This document shows, one piece after another, positions 26,637-35,037 of a stretch of 64,000 bases of DNA. Below the pieces are notes generated by a model that saw only the letters and a list, made by a program, of their open reading frames with translations, was not told where the DNA came from and did no database searches. The stretch comes from JALYXI01 sp963795835 (GTDB taxonomy: Bacteria; Acidobacteriota; Terriglobia; Bryobacterales; Bryobacteraceae), in contig CAWCJC010000001.1 of the NCBI GenBank assembly GCA_963795835.1, positions 682,001 to 746,000 on the forward strand, in the 5' to 3' direction. The position numbers and the translations under genes are program-made. The stretch's first letter is position 1. Each line of letters opens with the position of its first letter.

Positions 26637-27290
26637 GTGACTACGCCGATCATTTTCGATCTCGCCGGCAAAGCCGCTGAATCCGCGTTGTCGTATGAGG
26701 ATGCGCGGCTGATTGAAGGGCTGCGGGCAAGTGAAGAGGCCAGCTATGAACGGCTGATCACTCGGTTTCAGCAGCCTGTTTACAATCTGGCGTACCGGCT
26801 TTTGAACGATTCGGGCGATGCTTGCGACGTAACGCAGGAAGTTTTCCTAAAAGTATTTCGCAACGTGAAGCATTTCCAAGGCAAGAGCAGCCTTCGGACA
26901 TGGGTGTACCGGATTGCGGTGAATGAAAGCCATAACAAGCGGCGGTGGCTGTTCCGGCATCGCCACAAGGAAGTAGGGCTGCAGGAGGATTTTGAGGATT
27001 CCGAACCGCGCGACCGTTCGCTGGCGGATGCGGGCCGGTCGCCTTACGACCGGGCGTTCGACAACCAGAAGCATGCGTTGATTGAAGATGCGTTGACGCG
27101 CATCAATCCGTGTTTTCGCGAAGCCGTGGTGTTGAGAGATGTGGAAGATTTGAGCTATGAAGAGATTGCGGACATTCTGCAAATCTCCATGGGAACGGTC
27201 AAGAGCCGTATCCTGCGCGGCAGGGAAGCTTTGCGTACCCAGTTGACCGCGCGCATCAGTCCGGAACTGCAGTTACGGGAATGCTTATGA
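26637..27290 (+). CDS. ECF-type RNA polymerase sigma factor
   Basis: A 217-aa group IV sigma factor starting at GTG. Region 2 is YERLITRFQQPVYNLAYRLL followed by DACDVTQEVFLKVFRNV and KSSLRTWVYRIAVNES; region 4 is INPCFREAVVLRDVEDLSYEEIADI followed by MGTVKSRILRGREAL. It overlaps the next gene by four bases (ATGA), and that product has a single membrane segment, so a sigma/membrane-partner pair is likely. The promoter it recognises cannot be deduced here; the downstream CHAT operon is a candidate target only by proximity. Confidence 0.92.
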   Translation: MTTPIIFDLAGKAAESALSYEDARLIEGLRASEEASYERLITRFQQPVYNLAYRLLNDSGDACDVTQEVFLKVFRNVKHFQGKSSLRTWVYRIAVNESHNKRRWLFRHRHKEVGLQEDFEDSEPRDRSLADAGRSPYDRAFDNQKHALIEDALTRINPCFREAVVLRDVEDLSYEEIADILQISMGTVKSRILRGREALRTQLTARISPELQLRECL

Positions 27291-27841
27291 CTCGCGGCAC
27301 GGTGGAGAACGAATTGCGGGCGTTGCCCAAGCGTGAGGTGCCTGCGGAGTTGACGATGCGGCTTCGCGTGGTGGCCTCGCAACAAAGAGAAGTGAATCGG
27401 GGGCAGGCGGATTTCGCTACGGCATGGAGCCGATGGCGGATGCGGATGCGGTTGAGCGTCCGGGATTTGATGCGGCCGCTTGCGGTGCCGGCTGCGGGCG
27501 GCATTCTTTCCTCGATTGTCTGTTTTTGTATGCTGGCGGGAACGTTCAGCATTCCGAGGTTATCGGCTACGAACGATGTGCCGTTAGGATTCACGACGCA
27601 GGTGCAGGTGGATCAGCTTTCGCCGTTCGGCTATATGGGGCACGACGTAGTCATTGAACTGACGATCGATAAAGAAGGCAAGGTCGCCAATTATTCCGCG
27701 CATGGCTCGGTGACGCGAGACGATATGAAGCAGTTAGGCAATCTGATTCTGTTCACCAGCTTCGCTCCGGCCACGGTTTTCGGACAGCCCACCAGCGGCA
27801 AGATCCTGCTGAGTTCTCATCGTATTAACGTTCGAGGTTGA
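27287..27841 (+). CDS. membrane-anchored partner of the sigma factor (possible anti-sigma/TonB-like protein)
   Basis: A 184-aa protein starting at ATG 27287 (ATG 27281 is two codons earlier). A charged cytoplasmic part of about 60 residues (ENELRALPKREVPAELTMRL) is followed by one membrane segment (PAAGGILSSIVCFCMLAGTF) and an outer domain that resembles a TonB C-terminal-type fold (VVIELTIDKEGKVANYSAHG). No zinc-binding HC2 motif is present. Position directly behind the ECF gene supports a regulatory role, which remains inference. Confidence 0.65.
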   Translation: MTRGTVENELRALPKREVPAELTMRLRVVASQQREVNRGQADFATAWSRWRMRMRLSVRDLMRPLAVPAAGGILSSIVCFCMLAGTFSIPRLSATNDVPLGFTTQVQVDQLSPFGYMGHDVVIELTIDKEGKVANYSAHGSVTRDDMKQLGNLILFTSFAPATVFGQPTSGKILLSSHRINVRG

Positions 27842-27857
27842 TGCAGGTTCAAGGGTA

Positions 27858-28589
27858 ATGGCCCGGCAAAAGCTTGGGCAGCATTTCCTTGCGGATCAAA
27901 GCGTTTTGAAGCGCATTGCGGCGGCGGCTTGTCCGGATGGTGCACCCGTTGTGGTCGAGATCGGGCCAGGCAAAGGCGCTTTAACCGAATATCTTCTACA
28001 GCGTGCGTTCCATGTCGCGGCCATTGAGCTGGACCGGGAACTGGCGAGCGAGTTGCCAGCGCGCTTCCCTGCCCTGGAGGTGGTGGAAGGCGACGCCCTG
28101 CAAGTGGATCTGGAGCGTTGGCCGGGCGCACCCGTGGTGGGAAATCTCCCGTATTACGTCGCAACGCCCATCATCTCGCGCGTGGTTCGCTCGCACAGGC
28201 AGGCCGTATTTCTAGTGCAAAAGGAAGTGGCCCAGCGGATTACCGCAGCGCCGGGTTCGCGCGATTACGGCTATTTTTCGCTTGCCGTCCAGTTCTTCGC
28301 CCGGCCCGAGCTTTTGTTCACGGTGCGGCCGGGGTCATTCCGGCCCCCGCCTCAGGTGGATTCAGCAGTAATCCGCTTGACGCCTTGTGCTGCGTTGTCT
28401 GATTTCGATGCTGACGCGTTTCTGGAGTTCGTGAGCCGGGCGTTCCGGCAGAAGCGCAAGACGCTGCGGAACAATCTGATCCCGTTTTATGACCGCGACC
28501 TGGTGGAAAAACAGCCGGAAGCGGGGTCACGGGCGGAAACTTTGGCGATGGCGCAATTTGCAGACCTGTTCCGGCGGTTAGTACCATAA
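27858..28589 (+). CDS. rsmA: 16S rRNA (adenine(1518)-N(6)/adenine(1519)-N(6))-dimethyltransferase
   Basis: A 243-aa KsgA/RsmA enzyme that dimethylates two adenines near the 3' end of 16S rRNA. Seen are RQKLGQHFLADQSVL, the SAM-binding VEIGPGKGALTEYLL, and the catalytic GNLPYYVATPII (NLPY motif), then FRPPPQVDSAVIRL and the basic AFRQKRKTLRNNL. It is a little short of the usual 260-270 aa but has all core parts. Confidence 0.94.
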   Translation: MARQKLGQHFLADQSVLKRIAAAACPDGAPVVVEIGPGKGALTEYLLQRAFHVAAIELDRELASELPARFPALEVVEGDALQVDLERWPGAPVVGNLPYYVATPIISRVVRSHRQAVFLVQKEVAQRITAAPGSRDYGYFSLAVQFFARPELLFTVRPGSFRPPPQVDSAVIRLTPCAALSDFDADAFLEFVSRAFRQKRKTLRNNLIPFYDRDLVEKQPEAGSRAETLAMAQFADLFRRLVP

Positions 28590-28597
28590 CGTTTCCG

Positions 28598-29181
28598 ATG
28601 AAAGTGTTGATCGTGGGCGCTGCGGGCGCGTTGGGGCAGGCGCTCATCCGCGAGGCACGGAAGCAGGATCAGGACGTTACCGGGTATCGAGCAGGAAGAG
28701 TTGCTGAAACCAGGGGCGCTCGATCAGCACTTGCTGAATCAAGAGTCTGTGATCTGTTGTCTGGAACTGGAACGAACAGCCAAGCCGGTGACGCTGTTTT
28801 CCCAGGGTACACAGGTTCTGATTCGAGCGATGCAACGGCACAACGTGCGCAAACTGCTGTGCATCACCGGGGTGGGCGCTGGGGAAAGCTTGGGGCATGG
28901 GGGATCTTTCCAGGACCGCAGTCTTACAGCCGCTGCTTTTCAAGAGTTTTTATGAGGACATGACTCGGCAGGAGAAGCTGGTTCGGGCTTGCGACCGGGA
29001 CTGGATGTTGATCCGGCCCGCGCAAATGACGGATGGCCAGGCTCGCGCGCGCTTTGGCGTCGTTCAAAATATCAGAGGGTTTCGCGCCGGAACGATTTCC
29101 CGCGCGGATGTAGCGGTTTGGACAATTGCACAGCTGAAAATCAATAAATTCCTGTACCGGGCTGTAATGCTAACGGAGTGA
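28598..29181 (+). pseudogene. NAD(P)H-binding NmrA/SDR-like protein, two frameshifts
   Basis: The first frame (ATG 28598) encodes a Rossmann start, MKVLIVGAAGALGQALIREA. Near 28675-28690 the sense moves +1 to LPGIEQEELLKPGALDQ, continuing with VLIRAMQRHNVRKLLCITGVGAGES. Near 28916-28922 it moves +1 again to VLQPLLFKSFYEDMTRQEKL and then MLIRPAQMTDGQARARFG, with the end ADVAVWTIAQLKINKFLYR. These pieces line up as one atypical short-chain NAD(P)H-binding protein (about 195 aa). As written no full protein is made. It may be a decayed gene or an assembly problem. Confidence 0.72.
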
Positions 29182-29184
29182 TTC

Positions 29185-29901
29185 ATGAAACGATCCCCCG
29201 GCGAGTCACACTATAAGACAGAACCTATGGAAAGCGCCGACCACAGCCAATTTAAATTCGCGGCCGAGCGATATATTTTGGGCGAACTTCCCGAAGAGGA
29301 AAAACTCGCTTTTGAAGAACACTATTTTTCCTGCGGCGCTTGCGCGCAGGATGTAGAGGATTTAACGACGCTGCGCCTGGCGGCTCCCGCTGTGCTGCCG
29401 CGGTTCGACCAAGGAATTCCCAAAAGCGAAAAGCTGGGCTGGTTTGCGGCGCCCTGGTTGGCTGCACGGTGGGTTCCTCAGTTCGCGCTGGGGGCGCTGG
29501 CGCTGTTGGTTTTGGTTACGGGATATCAAAATGCGGTGGAAATCCCGCGGTTGAAAGCGGCTTCGGACGATTCGCTTCAGGTGATGGCCGCTCCGCGTCC
29601 GTTGATCGCTCAGCGGGGTGCGGCGGCGTTGACAATTGCGGGATTGCCGAAAACCGCGCCGGTGTTGATTACCAATGAGTGGCCTGCGGAGTATCCGCTC
29701 TACGAAGTACGTGTGACACGGCGTGGCGCGAGCGAAACAGTGTTGCACGCCGAGGCCGAGATTGGGCGCGGTGCGCTGCTCATTACGATTCCGGCGAAGA
29801 AGCTTGGCGCCGGAAAATTCGACCTGACAGTTTCCGGAAGAAAGTCCGACGGCGCTCCGAAAGATGTGGCACGATATCCTTTCACGATTCAAGGAGAGTA
29901 G
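29185..29901 (+). CDS. zinc-finger anti-sigma-like membrane protein
   Basis: A 238-aa protein. Residues about 28-60 (ERYILGELPEEEKLAFEEHYFSC followed by GACAQDV) match the HC2-type anti-sigma zinc-binding motif with H-x3-C-x2-C. One membrane segment (about 98-114, QFALGALALLVLVTGY) follows, then an outer beta-rich domain (ITNEWPAEYPLYEVRVTRRG...). It is the first gene of a three-gene unit with an orphan protein and a CHAT-TPR lipoprotein. It likely senses the envelope and could hold a sigma factor; the ECF factor 2.5 kb upstream is a possible but unproven partner. Confidence 0.78.
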   Translation: MKRSPGESHYKTEPMESADHSQFKFAAERYILGELPEEEKLAFEEHYFSCGACAQDVEDLTTLRLAAPAVLPRFDQGIPKSEKLGWFAAPWLAARWVPQFALGALALLVLVTGYQNAVEIPRLKAASDDSLQVMAAPRPLIAQRGAAALTIAGLPKTAPVLITNEWPAEYPLYEVRVTRRGASETVLHAEAEIGRGALLITIPAKKLGAGKFDLTVSGRKSDGAPKDVARYPFTIQGE

Positions 29902-29907
29902 CTGCCC

Positions 29908-30744
29908 ATGAGCAGAAGCCGGTTTCTGTATCACGCGTATGCCGCGGGTTTGGGCGGCAACATTCACAGGCCCTTTGAACACACTCTGGAAGTGCAGGCA
30001 GCTGCGGCTCTGCCGCCTTCGGGCGGGGTGAGCTCAGGTTCGGCGAAGGATGTAAGAATTCGGGACGTTTTGCACGTCGCGTCCGTAACGAGCAGTGCCA
30101 CCGGCGTTTTTCATCCCGCAACGGGAACCTACGAGACCAAAGCGACTTGTACCGCGGAACAGTTCAACCTGGGGAACGGCATCATCACAGCGGACCTGAT
30201 CCGGTCCACGCTTCACTCCTCGTATCAAATGGGTTCTTTGAGGCAGCCCTTCATCGTGCCGTTTGGTTCGGCCATTATCAATCTCAAGATCCACGGATCG
30301 CCGATCGAATTGGAGTCGCTGGTAGACACGTTCACGGAATTGAGCACGTTGGACGCGATTCGCGAACGGCACAAGCGCGATTCAGAGTTTCGCGGCAGGG
30401 TGCATGAGCTTTCCATGGTGGGGCGGCATGAAGAACTGGCTGCACACAAGCTGGTTCATTACTTCCCGTTTTGTCACCGAAAGCCGCACGAGGAACTGCA
30501 TGAGACGCGTGAGGCGGCGTTCCTGCCCTTGTTCCGGGTGTTGTCGCCCTCAGGACCGGGATTTCATGTGGCCCAGAATGTGATCCATATCGAGAATTTC
30601 GGCCGGCTGCAACTGGGCGAACTGATTGTGCTTCCTTACGAACGAAGACTGACGGGGTTGCATGTGGATCTGGGGTCGCCCACAGGGGGCGATGTGGATG
30701 TCTCTTCGGTGAGCACGAACGGCGGGCAGACCGACCCGCCATAA
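29908..30744 (+). CDS. orphan 278-aa protein in the CHAT operon
   Basis: I do not recognise this family. It has no signal peptide or membrane segment. The N-terminal 105 residues (RFLYHAYAAGLGGNIHRPFE and then LPPSGGVSSGSAKDVRIRDV) are Gly/Ser/Thr-rich and beta-like; the middle (LVDTFTELSTLDAIRERHKRD) is charged and helical; the C-terminus (HIENFGRLQLGELIVLPYER) is again beta-like and ends in a disordered Ser/Asn/Gly tail. Histidines are frequent. It begins six bases after the zinc-finger gene and its stop shares a base with the CHAT start (TAATG). Possible roles are a CHAT substrate or adaptor (inference). Confidence 0.7.
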   Translation: MSRSRFLYHAYAAGLGGNIHRPFEHTLEVQAAAALPPSGGVSSGSAKDVRIRDVLHVASVTSSATGVFHPATGTYETKATCTAEQFNLGNGIITADLIRSTLHSSYQMGSLRQPFIVPFGSAIINLKIHGSPIELESLVDTFTELSTLDAIRERHKRDSEFRGRVHELSMVGRHEELAAHKLVHYFPFCHRKPHEELHETREAAFLPLFRVLSPSGPGFHVAQNVIHIENFGRLQLGELIVLPYERRLTGLHVDLGSPTGGDVDVSSVSTNGGQTDPP

Positions 30745-32982
30745 TGTACCTGATGAAACAGAAGAGGATGGCGTTATGGCTTTTAGCGCTGGCTTTGACT
30801 GTTTCGGGGTGTAACCGGCGAGGACAATGCCAAAGCGGTTTATGACCGGCTTCGGGATCAAGCGCGTACAGAGGATTCCGCCGGGCGTTGGGCAGAAGCG
30901 GATCGCCATCTTGGGGACTGCGTTCGCGTGACAAGGGAGGCGGGACTTCCGCTGTTGGCTGCTCGGGCTTCGGCGGCCCGCTTCAGCATTTTAATGAAGC
31001 TGCAGCGATTCGAAGAAGCCAAGAAGACGCTGGAAGAGGCGCGAGAGTACGCCAAGGCCGCGAACGACAAGAGCCTGGAACCCTTTCTGCTGCACGATCA
31101 AGCACTTCTTTTAGAGAACACCGAGCACTTTGAGGAAGCGCTCAGTCCTGTCCGGCAAGCGTTGACGCTTTTCCAGCAAACGCATCAAACCAGGCACGCG
31201 GCGCAAGTCCGCATCAGTCTCGGTTGGGCGCTTTGGGAGTTGGGCCAATACGATCAGGCGAGAGATCAATACGAGGCGTTCCTCAAGGAAGCAGAGCCGC
31301 GTGAAAGGCATTTGGGCGTGGGGAATTTGGGAAATCTGGCGTATCAGCAGCGTGAGTACGAGAAGGCGGTTTCCTTCTATGAGACAGCGGCGAATCAGGC
31401 TAAGGACACCAATCCGGTCGATTACACACGTTGGCTCGCCAACGAAGCGACCGGCTGGATTGAGCTCGGGAATTTGAATAAGGCCGAAGCGGCGAACCAA
31501 TGCGCCCTGGCGGCGGGAGACAAATTGACCGTCATGTCGCAGCGTCCGCACGTGCTGTTGAATCAGGCGCGCATCGCCGCGCGTCGTGGCGAGACTGCGT
31601 GGGCGTTTCAGAAACTTCAGGAGATTGCCAACAACAGCGAGGAAGCCGGCGTGGCACTCGATGCGTATTCGGAGCTGGTCCGCGATTATCAAGATCTGGA
31701 CGATGCCGCATCGGCGAGAAAGGCCTACCTTGCCGGGTTGAAAGTCGCCAACAATCAGAGGACTGGAATCGCAGATCCCGAGAATCAGCTTTCCTTCTCG
31801 GCAAGCGTGATGAATCTGAATCAGCAGTATGTCGCCGGTTTAATGGCGCATGGGCGGGTGAACGAGGCGTTCGAAACCGCGGAGGCCAGCCGCGCGGGTA
31901 TGTTGCGCAAGAGTCTGAACCTGGGTTCTGCAGGGGACCAGGCCGCGCAGTTGCCGGCTTATCGCGAAGCGGCAAAGAGGACAAAGACGGCATACCTGGC
32001 ATATTGGCTGGCCCCGGAGCGCTCGTTTCTTTGGGTGATTACACCGGATGCGTTCCAGTGCTATCCGATGCCCGACGAACGGGAACTGCGGGAGCGCATC
32101 GACCGCTTCCAAAAGCTGGTGCAGGAGCGCGAAGGAGCGGACGAAGAGGGCGCGGCATTGTTCCAGACGCTGGTTGCGCCGGCGCGCAAGCAGTTGAGCA
32201 GCGTCACGAATGTGGTGATTGTGCCGGATGGACCGCTCTACGGCATGAACTTCGAGACTCTGCGGCAGGGCTCGGCCAGCGCGCGGTATTGGATTCAGGA
32301 TGCGACGATTTCCATTACGCCCTCGTTAAGCCTGCTGCTGGGAAAAGCGGGGACGCAGCCGCAGGATCGGCGAATGCTGCTGATGGGTGACGCGGCGGAG
32401 TGGAGCGCTGACTTCCCGCGCCTGTTAAATTCGCCGGGAGAGTTGGATCGCATCGCCGCGCAGTTTCCCCGGGCGGAGCGAACCAGACTGACCCAAGCCC
32501 AAGCTACGCCCGCGGAATATGAACGGCAGGATTTGCCGAGCTACCGGTATATCCATTTCGCCACGCATGCGGCCGCGAATCGAAGTGCGCCGCTGGACAG
32601 CGCGATCATTCTGTCGCAAGCACAGGGGCGCGGCACTTTGACGGCTCGGGATGTGCTGGCAAAGCCGGTGAGCGCGGAGTTGATCTCGATTTCCGCATGC
32701 CGCAGCGCAGGGGCGCGAACTTACGCCGGCGAGGGGCTGGTGGGGCTCGCGTGGGCGTTTCTGCACTCAGGTGCGCATTCGGTGGTAGCGGGATTGTGGG
32801 ACGTGAGCGATTATTCGTCGCCATTGATCATGGGCGCTCTGTACGGCGGGTTGGCGCAGGGGGCAAGTGCGCCGGAAGCTTTGCGTGCGGCAAAGCTGGA
32901 ACTGTTGACGCCGGGGAACAAGTATGCGGACCCCTATTATTGGGGACCGTTCCTGTTGTACCGGGGAGCGCAGGCGCAGTAA
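30744..32982 (+). CDS. TPR-CHAT protease-like lipoprotein, signal peptide in a shifted frame
   Basis: An ATG at 30744 encodes a lipoprotein signal (KRMALWLLALALTVSGC, lipobox VSGC) that runs into a stop; the mature frame, +1 from about 30812-30818, reads GEDNAKAVYDRLRDQARTED and then stays open to 32982 (684 aa from GTG 30928). The mature part has about eight tetratricopeptide units (for example QRFEEAKKTLEEAREYA, GQYDQARDQYEAFLKEA) and a C-terminal CHAT caspase-like domain. The catalytic histidine is in YIHFATHAA (codon 32566-32568) and the cysteine in ISISACRSAGA (codon 32698-32700), both intact, so it should be an active peptidase. CHAT proteins are known in protease-based signalling and defence. 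Confidence 0.87.
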
Positions 32983-32988
32983 GAAGAG

Positions 32989-34309
32989 TTACGTGAGGGC
33001 CTGGCGCATCCGTTCGCGGTTGCGTTCGATATAGCGGGCGCTCCAGTTGAGCGAAAACAAATAAGCTACTGCGAAGACAGCCGCTTCCGCAGGGACATAC
33101 AGCGGCGTCTGATTGCGTAGCGCCCCAATGGCAGCCGCTGTGGGTAGGGCGACGGCAGCCATGCCAATGAGTTCATCGATCAGTTCCGCAGTTCCGGGGT
33201 GGCGCACGGAGGTGCTGTTGCCCCACGCCAGCACGGCGAGAATAATCGCTGCGGCTTCGAACAAATCGGCGGTGCCCTCACGCCAGCCAAAGCGCCAGGC
33301 GGAGAGCGCCGCAAGCGGAAGTGTCGGGCCGGCGATCAGGATGGCAAAGGCTGCGTTCTTGCGGGCAAGGATGCGCGCGCTCGAAACGGGCCACAGCAGG
33401 ATGCGATCGAAGCCGGGGACGCCATCGGGACCGAAGCTGTTCATCGCGGCAGCGATGGTCAGGAACGCCAGGACACCAAGCATGACGCGGAGAGCGTCCG
33501 GTTCAGGATGGTCGGCGGTGGCGAGATAGAGGCACAGGGCAGCGCTGATGAACCAGGCGGTTCGCACCTCTGTGTACTTTGCGTGCTGGCGCAGTTCGCG
33601 GCTGAGCAGCGTCATGCGCGGGGCGCTTTTGTGTTTGCCGGAACGCTGATCGGGCGGCGAGTGGCGCAACATCCACGGCAGCGAGCGAAAGGCGGCGAAG
33701 CAGCCCGCGACGGCGCATAAGAGTGCAATGGGTAGCAGGGGAAAGGCGGGAAGAGTGCGGACGCCCGCAATCCAGGCAACAGCGGCAGCCGCGGGCGGGA
33801 GTACCCACAAGAAGGGCGCGATGCGGGATCCACGGGCGGTGTTGGCGAAATCGATCAGCGCAATTCCAGCGGTGAAAGCGGCGATCATCAGCAGGATTAC
33901 CGTTATGGCGGAAGCGGCCGGATGCGGCAGCTTCAGGAAGGGCCAGACCCCCAGGACGCACGCTAGCGACGAGAATCCAGGACGTGGGTGGGACAAAGCG
34001 CGACAGGATTCTCAGTCCGATCCGGGTAAGAGGACTGAGCGGGAAGCGGGCCATGTCGCGGGGCCCCAACGGGAGCTTGACGGCGTCCCAGCCCGGTTGA
34101 AAACAGACGAGCAGCAGCCCCGCGAGAAGCAGGGGCAGCATTGGGCCGGAGGCTTGACGAAGGAAGGTGATGTAGCGAGCAAGGCCCGCTACCGTGATAA
34201 GACCGAGTACCACCAGATTGCTCCGCGCCGCGGTTCCGCCTCGCAGAATTCTGCGCCAGTAGGCGCGCCATTGCCATTGAAGCAGTCTGACTAGCCCAAC
34301 CATTCCCAC
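32989..34309 (-). CDS. ABC transporter permease, split by one frameshift
   Basis: Two frames make one polytopic permease of about 435 aa. The first (GTG 34307-34309, or ATG 34303) reads RLLQWQWRAYWRRILRGG, then hydrophobic segments up to SRFVPPTSWILVAS. Near 33963-33970 the frame moves +1 to LACVLGVWPFLKLPHPAAS and continues with about six membrane segments to the basic tail ERNRERMRQALT. Its start overlaps the ATPase gene by about 19 bases, so the two form an exporter. The product is likely an ABC-2-like exporter; the cargo is unknown. Confidence 0.78.
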
Positions 34310-35037
34310 TCGCCAATATCCGGACGGCCAATCTGTTCGAAATAGTAATCCTCGATGGTGCGGCCTTGACGGGCGGCGTTCTCCATTGTGTCCGTGCAGA
34401 CGATCTGGCCTTCGCGGATGATGGCGAAGCTTTGAACTAATTGCTGCGCGATTTCCAGAATGTGCGAGGTGAGAAAGATGGTGATGCCGCGGCTGGCAAG
34501 CAGCGCCAGCAGGTCTTTGATGGCGCGCCCGGACGCGGGATCGATGCCTTCAAAAGGTTCGTCGAGGAAGAGGACGCGAGGATTGTGCAGCATCGCCATG
34601 GCGAGCGAGCATTTTTTCGCCATGCCGTAGGAGGCCTGGTCCGCATAGGTGTCACGAACGTCCCAAAGATCGAGCGCGGTGAGAAGCTGTTCAGCGCGCA
34701 TTTCGGTTTGCTCTTCGGTAAGTCCATAGAGCGGCCCGCTCAGACGCAGATGTTCCAGCAGTGTGACGGAATGAAACAGCGCATTGCCTTCGGGCAGAAC
34801 GCCAATGGCGCGGCGGGATTCAGGGTCCGACGGATTGGGAGCAAGTCCCGCGACGGTGACCGTTCCTTGAGTGGGCTCGAGCAGGCCGGTCAGCATCTTT
34901 ACCGTGGTCGATTTGCCGGAACCATTGGGACCGAGGAATCCGAAGATGATGCCTTTCGGGACTTCCAGGGTTACATTGTTCACGGCGGTGAAGGCGCCAA
35001 ACCGCTTCACGAGGCCTTGGGCTTCGATTTCGTTCAC
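34291..35037 (-). CDS. ABC transporter ATP-binding protein with a degenerate signature
   Basis: A 248-aa ABC ATPase for export. Walker A is FGFLGPNGSGKSTTV, the Q-loop region is IGVLPEGNALF, Walker B is RVLFLDEPFEGIDP, and the switch histidine is in FLTSHILE. The signature, normally LSGGQ-like, reads ASYGMAKK, missing the second glycine, which is unusual for an active ATPase but occurs in some exporters. It overlaps the GntP-type gene upstream by four bases and the permease downstream. Confidence 0.88.
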   Translation of the reverse strand: MNEIEAQGLVKRFGAFTAVNNVTLEVPKGIIFGFLGPNGSGKSTTVKMLTGLLEPTQGTVTVAGLAPNPSDPESRRAIGVLPEGNALFHSVTLLEHLRLSGPLYGLTEEQTEMRAEQLLTALDLWDVRDTYADQASYGMAKKCSLAMAMLHNPRVLFLDEPFEGIDPASGRAIKDLLALLASRGITIFLTSHILEIAQQLVQSFAIIREGQIVCTDTMENAARQGRTIEDYYFEQIGRPDIGEWEWLG

